Below are positions 33,463 to 45,470 of a DNA stretch of 64,000 nt, in pieces. Source of the DNA: Notospermus geniculatus. Taxonomy: Eukaryota; Nemertea; Pilidiophora; Heteronemertea; Lineidae. The stretch lies in the NCBI GenBank assembly GCA_002633025.1, contig NMRB01002521.1:29460-93459 (forward strand). The letters are read 5' to 3'. The notes below the pieces were generated by a model. It saw only the letters and a list, made by a program, of their open reading frames with translations, searched no databases and was not told the DNA's origin. Positions within the stretch are counted from its first letter, which is position 1. Each line of letters begins with the position of its first letter. The position numbers and the translations under genes were made by a program.

Positions 33463-35756
33463 CAGGATGGTACAACTGCCTTCGCTTCCTATAGCTACAT
33501 CACCCCCCCCCCCTCGGCCTGTCCGTGGTCATTCCCTTACAACTACATCGCGGGCTCGGATTTTATTGCTGGTCATAGACCACAGGAAAATCGTTTGAGA
33601 AGCCGAGACAGGTGTCCGGTGCGGAAGCAGATCATTGCATCAATTTGTCAAGAACGAACCGTTTGATACGGTCAATGTTTTGAGCAAAACATCACATCTT
33701 CATATCAATGCTTTATATCAGTTGAGTGTTTTTGTTGGAGGTCCGTGATTTTATTCAACCGTAGTTCTGGACGCTGAATCAACTAATTTATCAACTACGG
33801 TGACTAATAGTTCATAGGTGATTAATTATTAAAGCGAAACAATTATATGAATTTCCACAACCGATATGTTGCGAGAGTTTGCCCTTTTTGTTTGAGTTTT
33901 AGAGTAATGAATCCGCAGAGCAAAGAGAATATTTTGTTATTTCATTTGGTTTTGGAAGTAAAGGTGATTATGAGAATAAATAGAGGTTCTTCACGTGACG
34001 TCATATTTCCATGACGACACGATGCCGCCATATTGGCCGTCAAAATGTCGAGCGACATCACGGCATGAACACAGCGTTGACACACTGATCCTGACGTTAA
34101 AATGTCATGGCGTGATAGTTTTGACGTCATCGCCGGCCATTTGTCGGCCAACATGGCCGATTCTAACCCCTACAATAATCATCGTTAGGTCCCTCCGACA
34201 AGAAAGGTACTGCAAAATCTCCTGCTGATTACGTACATTGTAGGCCTATCTCTTAAATATCTCTATTTAATATTTGTCTCTACATGTACATAAACTCCAA
34301 TGCAATATTCATGCTACTATAAATGGCCATAAAAATGCCATTTTATGACCTTGAGAGTTTGAATACCTGTCCAGGAAATATGTTACCAGATCGTGATATA
34401 ATGCTTGGTGAATAAATCTGATAAATTGAGGTATCAATGAATGAACCGGTTTGCGACATTGTGACTAGTTCCATACAGTAGTACACATATTTGATTGATC
34501 GGTGACAGAGGTATTCGCTAGTTTGGTGCAGGACGGATGTGTTCACAGGTAAAACCTTCCCTTGAGAAACGTAGAAGGGTACGTTACACGATAAAAAAGT
34601 GATTTTTTTTAGTGAAACGGGCTGGAAAATACAAGTAGGTATAAACCAGCACAGAGTGATCCCACAATAAATAGAACAGCCAAAGTAGTCTATTGTTATT
34701 ATTCACTAATTTGGCTTTACAATAGGCCTGTCACAGTCAGTCTTTTTAGGGAATAGGACCAAAACAGTACACGGAGGTGGTGACAAAAGACCCAGGCATT
34801 CTGGCAGTTGTCCTCTGTTACTCTGTGCTGGTTTATGGGAGACTCCACTCATTGTAAACTTTTGAATTTTTATCAATCCATGGATACTATTGTCATGAGT
34901 TGTGATGTCACTAGTGTCAATAAACTGACGACCGTTGTAGGCCTATTGGTTGTACCTTTGCATTGAGCACATAATATGACATCACATCTGTGCAGTGGTC
35001 CCCTTGGGATGTAATTAAAATACTTAAAATGATGAGTTCGCTGATAGTTAAAAAATATGACATGTTGCAGATATCAATGAATTTGAATGTACATGTTTTA
35101 ACGATATTTCGAAAATTCAAAATTTTACACAATGAATGGAGCCTCCCTTTAAATTTCCAGCCTCTTCATTTAAGAAGGTTTCCGAAATGGTCTTCGGAGA
35201 AGGACTGAGCTAAAGCATTATTATTACTGCAGGTTGTCTTTACTAAGGTGTCTTTAACCAGGGTTCGAATATTAGAGGCATAAGTCTCCAATAGGCCTGC
35301 AGATTGCATGTTGGGGCAGGAAAGACCAGCAGGCCAGAGGCTATATGCAATGCACAGCTGCGAAGCACGCTCCGCCACAGTGTAAATTTACTTTCCACAT
35401 CATAATATGTGTATCATTCGATCGTAGATTAGAAAATCGCCTGTGTGATATATCAAGGATATCAAAAATGTATGGTCATTATTCATCGAGTCTCTTCAGG
35501 GTTCGTTGGTGACATGACGGTTCATCCATATTTCATGTAACAAAAACATGCAAACACACAAACTCTCCAATGGCACTGGGACGTCTTGATTTATCACCCA
35601 TTAATGTGATCACCTCCTGATCGCATCATAACCTGGGCTAATGAATGCATGTAATTAGTGTACCAGATACAGATACGTGGTTTAGGGCCTTGTTATCTGA
35701 CTGAGTGAAACAAAAAAATTATAGTCAGTGTGGTCAGCTTGATAAGGTACACAAGG
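33463..35756. other. Intronic stretch with CRE-like sites and a weak inverted repeat
   Basis: 33995-34160 has two TGACGTCAT-type CRE words and several GGCCAT/ATGGCC words. 34641-34838 is bounded by ATAAACCAGCACAGAGT and its complement, a possible MITE. No gene was recognised. Confidence 0.4.
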
Positions 35757-36159
35757 GGCCGTATTCTAGAAGCTTCCTTAACTCTAGTTTACCTTTAGCT
35801 ATTGTTTGCAGGGCAAAATACAAAAGGTAAAAAAGAAAGTTTGGGTTTATAGTCTGATATCAACAACGGTAGAGGTGTCATCCGACTTTACACTTTAACC
35901 CCAATCCATCCGGAAACCTTTCAGCAGAACTCAGATGAGCTGCTCATTCAGCGCTACAATCTGAGCATTTCCGACCGGTACCCATTTATACACCAGGGTG
36001 GAGAGAGGCCAGTGAGGCAAAGAGACTTGCCCAAAGTCTCACGCGTAGTGGGATTCGGACCCGGGACCCCCTGGCCGCTAGTCGAAGGCCCGAACCACTA
36101 CACCACCGTGGCTCCAAAGTGGACCTTAGGGTTAAGGAGGCTTCTAGAATACGGGCCTT
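35757..36159. mobile_element. Family 9 MITE hosting SINE copy 2
   Basis: Ends GGGCCGTATTCTAGAAGCTT and AGGCTTCTAGAATACGGGCC are inverted over about 42 bp. The interior is occupied by the SINE at 35838-36115 in minus orientation. Confidence 0.8.
35838..36115 (-). mobile_element. tRNA-derived SINE, copy 2
   Basis: On the minus strand GGAGCCACGGTGGTGTAGTG..., B box GGGTCCGAATCCC (36062-36050), body and tail as in 32963-33352. Uninterrupted, so it defines the full element of about 280 bp. No long ORF. Confidence 0.8.
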
Positions 36160-37766
36160 TGTTTTTCTACAGGTCGAACTACAGACATCTTGTACCACCA
36201 AGGGCAAAATCGCCTTTGGTCTTAGTCCAAAGGCGAAGTTACCAGAGGCCTTAAAATTCCAAGATTCCTTCTGGTTTATATCAGTATCACCTCCGATACA
36301 AAAGATGCTGTGAGCGGCTTCCTTTTGTCTTCCACCTTTTTGGGATACATCAGAACAGAGGCCTATACAATTCCCACGCCGCTGAATAATCGCCCGTCCA
36401 TCCTTCGTGGAATTCTTATCGATTTCAATGTCCCTTGTACCGTTAGGAGAAGCCCAAAAGAGGAAGAGGTTTTGGGACGAAGTGAACAACTTACAAGACC
36501 AAGCACGGCAAACGGTACTATCCAAAAATAAACAAGTGGGTCGTCATAGTTTACAAACCTTCTATATGAAAAAGACCGGCAGGTCTGAAAAGCCAAAAGA
36601 GAAAGCGTTCCTTTTGGGACGCAGTGAACACCATAGCAAGCAAGTCAAAATTCTGAATCATAAAGGAGAGGGCTTACATCGTGGTATGGGGTGCGTAATG
36701 GGTAAAGTCACGCGGTTCAGTCGTTGCCAAGGTGGTTAGTTTTGTCCATCAAGCTTTCATTGCTCAGAGAACACAGCTACGTCTCAGGTTTTTAATCACG
36801 TTAGCCGGTGTCAGACGTCTTGGTGGTTGACTTTAGAACCTAATACCGAATCACACTGAGCTAGTTCTCAGTACGTTCTTGAAAATTTTGCCGAACTGGC
36901 TCAAACTGTCTGCGAACGGAATGACGTAGTGGCAACTTTTTACAGTCTTTTTACGAACTTCATGGATGGGAATTTTGCTCCAGAAGATCGAGGCATTATT
37001 TTGCCAAGGGTTACACGCTCTAGCCCGTTTTACGACTTTTTTAGGACAGGGCAGGACGTTTTGAGAACTACTTCAGCGTGAACGGCCTTTAGATCACCCA
37101 TGGCAGATCGACAGGCTCACATTCGAGGCTCTTCCAAACATCGCCCCCTTGGAGAACTCAACCTACACGAACCAGCATCACGAAACACCATCGTTGACTG
37201 ACAAAACATGTGAAAAACGACATGATGAACCGTGTGCAAAGCAGGAGTAATTCTGAAATGTACTGGTAATGAGGGAGGACAAATTGACACATGTCCCACT
37301 GCAGACAAAGTACCGTCATTACTGCAAGTCTCAGCATCATGAGGGATTAGGCAATCAAGGTGCGGAGAGAAGTGATCAGGACACAGATGTTTTATCAGCA
37401 GGTAAAATAGTAGTTTGTGAATCGGCACATGGCATCAGTCTCCCTGAAGACTCGCTATCATTCTGTCACCATGTTCTGTTTGCCACCAGGTTTCTTGGTT
37501 TTAATAGAGCGGCCGAAAGACGGTGTCAGAAGCAAGGGGTCGGTTCCGTCAGGACCCAAATCATTGGAAACAGCACATCTCTGAATAAGTACTCGGCCAC
37601 TGAATTGTCACCACCGTGGTTCCTTCAGTGACAAAGTTTTAGCTGGCCAGTTCTGGAACATGTTCTCACTGATCGAGCCGTCTCTGAATGACCCACCACT
37701 CCAAAATCCAGATGGACTTGACGACTGGGCATTTATCCTCCCTTATACCCTGAAGATCTGAGGGTT
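36160..37766. other. Intronic stretch, nothing recognised
   Basis: Several overlapping ORFs of 70-180 codons occur on both strands, but none shows a recognisable domain, a plausible start context or mutual consistency. Treated as non-coding. Confidence 0.45.
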
Positions 37767-38200
37767 TCAATGCCACCAGCTACGGTAAGCGTCGGGATAT
37801 TTTTCTGCCCTGTGACCTTCAGGGCAGGAAGTAAAGATTCGGACTTCCGGGTTCGATCCCTTCTCGGACCCATTCGTCATGTTGACGACTGAATTTTCCC
37901 TCAGGGCCGAAGCCAACGAATCATTGGCCCTGGTAAGTAGGGAAGAGGCCATCTCAAGCTACTCATATTCCTGACTTGCCCTTGCAAAAGGCTCATGCGA
38001 TTTGGGAAGGGGACTCTTTTTGACAGAGCGTTTTTTTTTCTGCGGGCACCTCGGTTTTTCTGCATTTGCATTTCATTTTTCCGCCAGGCCAGGGTCGATG
38101 CCATGGCATTATTGGCCCTGGTAAATACGGAGGAGGCCATCTCAAGCTGCTCATGTTCCTCACTTGGCTGGGGTCTTTTACTTGCCCTTGCAAAGAAACA
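37767..38200 (+). repeat. Diverged tandem repeat with B-box-like segment
   Basis: ATTGGCCCTGGTAAGTAGGG AAGAGGCCATCTCAAGCT (37922) recurs at 38113 as a diverged copy, a period of about 190 bp. CCGGGTTCGATCCC at 37848-37861 is a tRNA B-box match. Possibly SINE-derived; the ORFs here arise from the repeat. Confidence 0.45.
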
Positions 38201-38504
38201 AGGTACAAAGGCACCACGGTTTACTGTCCCATGCGATGGACGTGAAGAGCCGGGAATGAAATTCCGGCACCTCGGCTTTCCTCTCACTGTAATAAATTCG
38301 ACCAATATTGTCTGAACACTAGCAAATAGGGCCGACCTCTGCACTTTCATGCAGTTCTGGACTGAATGCTGCGCTTATCTTCTACTCGATGTAAGAAAAC
38401 GCTCCTTTTTCTCTTGGACTTGAGAACTCTGGTACTTTTAAGAAGTCAGCGTCTTGTACAGGTCTTGGCGGACACCGATGGCATGAGGGGTTCGATGTGA
38501 CACC

Positions 38505-38810
38505 AAGCACGGATCCAGGGGGGCACACCCGGCCCGTGCCCCCCCCCTATTTTTCGGTGACCAACGTTAGAAAAATTGCCCTTTTTCAATGTGCCACATA
38601 ATTGCCTTGTAATTTGTCCTTCAGATGCTGGGAAATTGTACCAACGGCCTTGTAGTTTTCAAAATTTTCTGGAGGAGAGCTCCCAGAACCCCCGCTGTGG
38701 CTTCGCGACTTTGGCGCTCGCCTTCATCGGTCCTCCAGTGGCCTTCTGCCCCCCTTGCCAGAATCATCTGCCCCCCCCCCCTTGCCAGAATCATGGATCC
38801 GCTCCTGGAC
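38505..38810. mobile_element. Family 10 element, copy 2
   Basis: CACGGATCCAGGGGGGCACA to ATGGATCCGCTCCTGG, with inner TTTGGCGCTCGCC. It matches 62678-62929 in layout (C-rich flank, TATTTTT, CAGATGC, GGGAG...CCCAGA.CCC). Confidence 0.6.
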
Positions 38811-40321
38811 ACGATGACAACCACAGCTACATTTTCCTTCACAGAGACAAAGATTGAGCCAGTTCAGTCCCAGATTTCTCAAAACAACATTCATTCTATC
38901 TGAAGTCAACTGGTACCACGCACTGAGGACTTATGACAGACGCATGCCGGCCCTTTGCCTTTCCTTTGTGATAAATTCTCCAGGTTGATTGTATTTGACT
39001 CTCTTATCTTGCCCGTATCTACTACCAGCTTTTATTGAAAATCTCAAGCATGCAATCTTTGCTATTGTACAGTCGAGTGATATTACCACGAGTTACATGT
39101 GGCGGCGTCTAGTGCATACTAAAAGAACTCTATGATTGAGTAGGAAGAGGTCACATTATATCGATATACTCGTATCGTATATTGGCGTGTTTGTCCGTAT
39201 TATGTCAGCATATGATGCCAGGAAAGTCAACTTCAATCAAAGGAAAAATGAACCCAAGCATGGAGGTCATTGTCAGACATATGTATGAAGAGTTAGCCAA
39301 GGAAGAGCTGGCTGGAGTCACGTAGATGGCTAAATATTGTGACGTAGTTGCAGGTTCTTGGCGGGAAACTGCATCCGGAAGCCAGTGAGTGCGGTAACCT
39401 TGACATGGAGACAAGGACTGCAGCTGGGAATCGTCCAAAGCTATGATGCTGGTCTTGCTGTGATACCAAATTGAGGTAGCATAAAGCTGAGATTTCTCGG
39501 TCGAAAGATACGTGGGAGCTGGGTTGGTGTGTGGATTTGCAAGAAGGCATTGGCCAGAGGCAAGGGGCAAGCATCGACAGCAAAAATGTCATTCAGATAT
39601 CGGTAATGTGTTCGTCTTTATGATGCATGTGCTTCGCACCAGCGCAGTGACGTACATTCGAGGGTTGGTACAGCAACCCTAGTCGACAAATTTGGAAGTC
39701 AGAATGCATGAGACTTCAAAGAAATCGGATACCGGTACAAATGTACGCAAACATCGGCAGACGTAAATACGTCATCTATTATTACACGGTAGTAGAGAGA
39801 GTAGGCGAGACAGAGGTCATAAAATGGCCGTCAATACTCCAGCCACTTCAGTATCCCACTAAATAAAATAAACAATGATCCAGGAATGACGTTTATGGGC
39901 ACATTATGACAAGGAGGCTATAAAACAAATTGGCGCCATTCATGTTATAGTCATTACAGCCACACACCTGTTACCATGACGGTCACAGATTCGTTCACTG
40001 CGGCAGAGTCATGCACATTTAATTGGCATGAGCAGATATACACGTTCTGAAGTTTCATTCTGTACCGACGTTTTATGGTGCAGTGAGGCTATGTAGTATT
40101 TAAAACGCAATTTGTCAGATTTATTGCATTGGTAGCAATAATTTATGCCGTAGACTGAGGGCATTGAAAAAATGCAGTAAAACCGCGATTTGATGGCTAC
40201 CCCATAACGATAATGGAGAGTTATCTATCGGGCCACGCGCCCTGGCCATTAATTAAACGTAATGGGCTATAGAGAACTCGAAATGTGGTGTGGAGGGAAA
40301 GATTTGTAAGATATACCCTAC
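38811..40321. other. Hox4 intron next to exon 1, nothing recognised
   Basis: About 1.5 kb adjoining the exon 1 donor. No repeats or genes were recognised; candidate location for intronic regulatory DNA. Confidence 0.4.
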
Positions 40322-40718
40322 CTGTCGTACTGTGAACCTTCTTCATCCAGGGATAGATCACTGGGGGGCCTGTCGCCTGATTGTGTCCCTGATTTGTGTG
40401 ATGAGAGTCCAGATTCGTTGTGGGTAGAGGCATTGGTCCGCAGTTGATAGGGATGTCCTCCTGAGGGGCACCCCGGTGGTGTACCGGGGACACCCCGTTC
40501 ATATACCCGTAACTCGCCTGGCTTGTCGGAGAATAGTGTCCCTTTCCTTCGTCGTAACTCACATTTTCACCGTGTTGGTACCCGTAATTCTCAGTTTGTG
40601 GTCGATAGTAGTCCGACTGTGAGTTAGGCATATAACTTGTATGCGAATATTCCTCATTCGGAGGGAACTTCGGTTCTACGTAAGGGTTGGAGTTCATCAA
40701 GAACGAACTCATGGTCAT
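40322..40718 (-). CDS. Hox4: Hox4 (Deformed-class homeobox) exon 1, N-terminus and hexapeptide
   Basis: First coding exon of a Hox4 transcription factor, a nuclear DNA-binding protein that specifies position along the body axis. The exon encodes 132 residues plus the first base of codon 133. The start MTMSSFLMNS, followed by a Y-V-E-P-K-F-P-P-x-E-E-Y stretch (residues 13-24), is the conserved Hox4 amino terminus. Vertebrate Hox4 proteins begin almost the same way, so the ATG at 40718 is preferred over the ATG two codons later. The middle is low-complexity and rich in Y, S, N and H. Residues 122-125 are YPWM, the PBC-cofactor-binding hexapeptide, followed by KKVH as in Hox4 relatives. The reading frame is open to 40221, but similarity to Hox4 ends at a consensus donor, ACAG|GTAGGG (exon ends 40322, GT at 40321-40320), phase 1. 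It joins the homeodomain exon at 22398 in frame. High confidence in class; the orthologue name rests on family knowledge. Confidence 0.96.
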
Positions 40719-41110
40719 TAATTTTGCCGGAATTGAGTGGAAATAATTTTTCTCTCGCCGTGCCGTGGACCAGTTATCATAACTCCGCCTACTTATGCAG
40801 ATTTATCCGCACATGTGACACCGCGCGCCAATTGGATTCCAGTGTTATGACCTTGGGCAATCCATCATCCATTGACAATTACGCTGTTTGAAAACACGAG
40901 TAAATACAGTCAGGCACTCGAGCAAAAACAATGCAAGTGAAGATGTTCTGTACTGAGAAGTCCTCTCCGCTTTCCTAGCTGTTATCTCTGTCGGGTTTCA
41001 GCGCGATCTGGTGATTTAGTGCGTCGGTGCCTGTTCTTAAATCAATAATATATGCAGCTAAGATCCACGAAGAATAAAAACGAGGCACTCAGGTTCGTAT
41101 TTCAGGAAAT
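40719..41110 (-). promoter_or_regulatory. Hox4 proximal upstream region, candidate promoter/5' UTR
   Basis: About 390 bp immediately upstream of the Hox4 ATG that is free of recognised repeats, which stands out in this repeat-dense window. On the minus strand it includes CCAATTGGCGCGC (a CCAAT-like word fused to an E2F-like word), CACATGTG (E-box), and the PBX-HOX-like site listed separately. No clear TATA box was found, and the transcription start cannot be placed. Confidence 0.35.
40858..40880 (-). promoter_or_regulatory. Putative PBX-HOX site with adjacent MEIS/PREP-like half-site
   Basis: On the minus strand TGATGGATTG (40867-40858) matches the composite PBX-HOX consensus TGATNNATNN. It is preceded by TTGTCAATGGA, which holds a TGTCA core like a MEIS/PREP half-site. 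It sits about 140 bp upstream of the Hox4 ATG. Clustered PBX-HOX and MEIS sites are known auto- and cross-regulatory elements of anterior Hox genes. Function here is inferred from motif and position only. Confidence 0.4.
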
Positions 41111-42340
41111 GACAACTGCATGGCGACTGCGACTGACTTGCATTGCAGGGCCAGCCAGGCATTCCAGGCATGCCAGGCAGACCTTGTAACGGGTCTTTCT
41201 CCTGACCCAACTCCTGACTGCCCGTCTCAGCCCCTCGACCTCTCTGTCTCAGTGAGTATCATGATGTACTTCGGCGGTTTCGCCTACTTTACCACCAAGC
41301 ACTCAGCACACTGACATGACTGAATGACATTCACGTTCTCTGCGAATAGCACCCATGTGATGACCCCGGTGATGACACCCAAGCTTCACTAACCTCCTCT
41401 TCAAGGCATGAGACAATGCCAGAAATGCCGTCTTGACATGCAGCTCACGACGTAGCTTCCTAGACAACAAACCGACGACTCCACGCGACTTCACCTCATA
41501 GCATCCACTCTATGATGACTGTAATTTGCATAGGACACACAAAAATGAGCCCCTAGGCCTAGCTTGACTGACCCTCCAAATCCTATGAACATGAACACTA
41601 CTGCTTAGGAACTGCTTTTCTGCAAAGACAGCCTCCAGAACGCCGACGATTGCACTTCAAAACATGGTCCATGGACAAATTAGAAAACGTTTAGAGTATC
41701 CCTGTTGCTTGCACCAGCCCCGTATCCATGAACTAGCGTGGCATAGCCCACTCCACTGCAGCACACAACATCAGTGAAAGCTATGCACACGCAGTGCACT
41801 AATTTCTCCAGCGACAAACGCAATCTACGTCTAACTGTTCATCATTAGCGTGGAGCAATTCACCAGGCCGGTATTGTACAAAAAGCTGCAGACGAGAACT
41901 ACCGAAACTATTACGCACTGTCTACACAGTAATGACTTTGTCGGCTCCTTTGAAGTTGAACTTTCGCTGTCAATGTAGGACAGATGACATCACGTGACCT
42001 GGTAATTTTTGCGGAGACAAGACCAATGCATTTCTGGCTTGTGTCATATCTGAAGAACAAGGATGGTGTTGTCCCAGGCTGGCTGTGTTCTGCCAGATAA
42101 TCGGGAAAGCGGCCAAGTTGTGGTTTGTATCCTGTATATCAGGTACACAAGGTGTAGTGGCCTCATTTGGGTGCAAACTCATCAGTCTTCTCATTGGATT
42201 AGTTCCAGGTACGTTCAGTGACAAGCATTCCTCTATGCTGGGAACGTCACAACTAACTGGCATTGTATATAAAGGGGAGTTCCCCTCAACTACATCGAAA
42301 ATACCACCCTACTTGAGCCTACAAAGCTTTGAGAACAGAG
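41111..42340. other. Hox4 upstream flank, nothing recognised
   Basis: Only short ORFs with no family pattern; no inverted repeat found. Confidence 0.45.
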
Positions 42341-42580
42341 GTTTTTACAGAAAGTTCCTGCAGCAGAGTCTCAGGGACTGATCTGTAAAATTACAGACTT
42401 AAATAAATGTTAGCAGAGACTTGACTGGAGGCTGACCAAATTATATTTTCATACTGCTCTCAGAAAAGCATCATTCTGGACAGTCCAATTGAGTCCAACT
42501 ATTACAGGAAAATATAAATCACACCGTGTAAATTTACAGAAGGTCCCGGAGACTCAGCTGCAGGCAATTTCTGTAAAAAT
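42341..42580. mobile_element. MITE with GTTTTTACAGAAAGTTCCTG ends
   Basis: The left arm GTTTTTACAGAAAGTTCCTG CAGCAGAGTCTC is the near-complement of the right arm GAGACTCAGCTGCAGGCAAT TTCTGTAAAAA. About 240 bp; imperfect, so older. Confidence 0.7.
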
Positions 42581-43102
42581 ATTACAAAAATTTCTTGCGA
42601 CTGCGAATCACAGGCAGCAATTCATTCTCAGGTTCAATTCTTGTTTTTCAATGCAATTTGCTCCATGAACAGGACAGGGTCGACATTCTACCATAGGTCC
42701 ACTATTCCAAATTACCTCAGCGCATAGCCCCCATAGGACAGTACAATTACCTCAGCCCGCATCAGATCACTGATCAAGGTTATCATCATCATCTTGGTAT
42801 TTTGCCTCCTCGCTCGCTTATCTATTTTTGATTCCATTTGAATCCTCTGCGGTTGCATGGTGCGGTGTCATCGCTAGCTTGTTGTGGGCATCGTGGATGT
42901 ATTTTCTTTTCCACTGACTTGGACAAGACTCGGGTCTAGAAAGTTACACCAGACGCAATTTCCTGTGAATTTACTAAGTCTAAAGCAAATTGAAAACGAT
43001 GAACACCCCATCTTTAAGATATCTAGAACCGTGTCTGACATACCCTGTCAAAAAAAATCAATCGGTATTACATTTCTCCCTCTCCATCAGCTCGGAAAAC
43101 CT

Positions 43103-43322
43103 TAAAGGGCCTCTAGAGGCAGCTTGCTATTGGGCTGCTATCAGTACTGTCACTATACAACAGGTGGCGCTAGTAACCAAGAACTCATCAATTTGGAATA
43201 AATGTTGACATTGATGAAATTTTACTTCGAAAATGATGCCCACGTTGGTTTCTCATGCCACCGATTCTGTGTTAATCACACCAATATTAAGCACTAAAAA
43301 GCTGCCTCTAGAGGCCCTTTAA
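43103..43322. mobile_element. TTAA-flanked MITE (AGGGCCTCTAGAGGCAGC ends)
   Basis: CTTAAAGGGCCTCTAGAGGC and GCCTCTAGAGGCCCTTTAAA enclose about 220 bp. The TTAA borders and AGG-CTCTAG termini resemble Family 5, suggesting another piggyBac-type subfamily. Confidence 0.75.
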
Positions 43323-43325
43323 AGA

Positions 43326-44003
43326 CAAGAAAGTTACCTAGAGTTCACTAACCTGTAAATTTGTAAAATTGAAACAAATTACGTAAATTGAAATAGACTG
43401 ATACCCATGTTTGAAATATCTAGTATCTGATCCCCATCACAAAAAAAGAGTGTGTACAAGAACCGTTTAACGACCATAACATTTAGTTCCTACAGTGGAT
43501 ATATTGACTCTAAGAACCATTTGTCACTAAAGGTTGCACAGGTTATATTGTCAACGCCTCTTGTTTTTTCACCTAAATGAATCGTGTCAATTCATCAGGG
43601 CAGTGTGAGTTATTAGCTGGTAATTAATATTACATTAATTGATTTAGGCAACAAAAGTTCGGAATTCAAATAAGAGGGAGTTGTTAAATGGGACGTTACG
43701 GTTGGCATTAATTTCCATCAATTTCAGATGAACGTTCATTTTCTACTAGCTTCTGGTTTTTTATGTATTTAAGGTTGCCAATACGATTTTTATGGTGTCC
43801 TCATAGAAAAACTACACTCTCTGGTGGACTCCCAGGACCTTTGAGCAAAACGGCACAGGCCCGAAGAGCTTTATTTTGGTTCAGAGTACCCGGCCGAATC
43901 GCCGTTTTGTCCTCAACAATCTATTAGGATGAGGCGAAGCACTGAATTAGTTGCTCCTTGGGTTTCCCATAAAGGTTTCAGGGGGTCCTTAAGGAGCTGC
44001 TCC
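43326..44003. other. Non-coding stretch, nothing recognised
   Basis: No supported feature. Confidence 0.4.
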
Positions 44004-44151
44004 ACTTGACAGTTTTTTCGCAGAAGTTGGCTCACAATGGGCAATTCACCATTTTGTTTGTGTCCTGTCGGCTTACGCTGGGACCAATGACACAAACAAC
44101 TGCTCGCAGTTGAGTTGTCCATTGAGAGCCAACTTCTGCAAAAAACTGTCT
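44004..44151. mobile_element. MITE with TTGACAGTTTTTTCGCAGAA ends
   Basis: GACAGTTTTTTCGCAGAAGT TGGCTC is the complement of GAGCCAACTTCTGCAAAAAA CTGTC. Inner arms around TGTCCTGTCGGC are weaker. About 145 bp. Confidence 0.75.
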
Positions 44152-45370
44152 TGGTGCATGTCGAATATTCTACACGTTAATCCTCACTAGTCCAAAGGAA
44201 AAGAGAGCGAAGGCCTGATGTGTGTTTCAGGGGAAGTTGTGTTATAGGGTTCAGAAAACTATAGGGGGCCTACTGACAATACTACCGCTCACACCCATCG
44301 ACTTCGGACTTTGCACAAAATGCACACGGCCAATGCACAACCTGCGCATTATTCACGGAACGAGTACATGTTTGCCTGCACCTCTTTTGAATGGATTCCG
44401 ATGAATGGATTTAGGTCTGTTTTCCTGATTTATGATGCCATAAAAGAAAATTAATGCCTATTAGGCGGATAGTCACGTGGTACAAACACAAAATGACATT
44501 TCGCAAATGATATTTGTGAGTCTATAGAAATGTACTGTGCACACTGTAGCAAAATCTACGTATGTGTGCATTAACCCTCTGCGTCCATTCGCCCAAAAAT
44601 CGCTGCACTATATCAAAAATGTGTGCGTATACCAATATAAGGTTGTTTTGTCTCAATTCCAAATCAGATCGCATCCGATTTTTTTCCCTCTCGGAAAAAA
44701 ATGAATTGTCTTTTTGTGAAGAGATCAATATGGCTGATCAGACATATTTTCTTTGGGGATAATACTGTCTTATTAAAATACTGATGTAACGGCAGGCCAC
44801 ACCATGTCGATTACTTTGCATTCAGAAATCACAGAAGGTAATCGAACGAAAGCGACTTATGTTATCAACAGCGCAACATCCATGATATACTGCCAACCTC
44901 ACCTATTTTTTTGCAAGGAAAACCATCCGAACAAGCCGGGGCCCATGTTTGACCAGATTGATCGTACGTGTGATACCAGAATACTAAACCCTCGCTTAAT
45001 GATCGTCAACGATAGTCATTTCAGCCACGTCTTTGGCCTGGGGCGAAAAGGATACGATCACCGCCGGGCCATCCGGATATGCTTTTCCCCCCATTGATAT
45101 TGTATTGGGTTCGATGCTGTTGGAATATCAACACTTTCTTCTTTGTTGTTTATGGTCACTTGTCGGTAAGGATCAGTGAAATGATGTAAGATGGATGATT
45201 TTTGTGTTTGCTCGGAGCGGTGACGGAAAACTGTAACCCGGAGAAGTTATCAAGTGAATCTCGTCGGCACTGGTCTGGATCATGTTAGAAATAACAATTA
45301 CATGGTCCGCGATGTATTCGGCGATATTTTGTCAAAACAATATCTCTGTTGGCATATGCTGCATGTAAGG
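44152..45370. other. Non-coding stretch, nothing recognised
   Basis: Short ORFs without family signal. Confidence 0.4.
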
Positions 45371-45470
45371 GGCCGTCTCAAAAGTGTTTTGATGCCAAAA
45401 AAGACGTAGGAATAATGACACAGGAATAATGACACAAAAGACGTTGTCTTTATCACCATCGGATCTCTTA
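45371..45470. mobile_element. Family 7 fragment
   Basis: GGGGCCGTCTCAAAAGTGTT TTGATGCCAAAAAAGACG matches the left end of 47052-47383. The right end was not found before the assembly gap. Confidence 0.55.

Larger units (their letters stand above)
22399..40321 (-). other. Hox4: Hox4 intron, 17.9 kb, phase 1
   Basis: The single coding intron of Hox4 lies in the usual place between the hexapeptide and the homeodomain. It starts GTAGGG at 40321 and ends TTTTCAG at 22399. At 17,923 bp it is very long; vertebrate Hox4 introns are typically around 1 kb or less. It is filled with mobile-element debris described separately: a three-element MITE cluster with an internal insertion (22561-23017), a large inverted-repeat structure (23360-26590), palindromes at 25074-25360, 29560-29711, 30831-30921 and 31060-31130, and SINE copies at 32963 and 35838. 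No second gene was recognised inside it on either strand. Confidence 0.93.

Noticed and set aside
35986-36525. 179-codon ORF on the minus strand
   Set aside because: Its C-terminal part is the tRNA-derived SINE read through the B box. No protein family pattern and opposite-strand ORFs overlap it.
37901-38350. 149-codon minus-strand ORF with repeated SSLRWP motif
   Set aside because: The repetition follows the 190-bp diverged tandem repeat; no domain was recognised.
40221-40321. In-frame extension of Hox4 exon 1 past the YPWM region
   Set aside because: The ORF continues 33 codons, but Hox similarity stops at a consensus GTAGGG donor and the homeodomain exon joins there in frame.
41120-41314. 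Small upstream ORF on the plus strand near Hox4 as an antisense gene
   Set aside because: No domain or splice evidence; length is within chance expectation.
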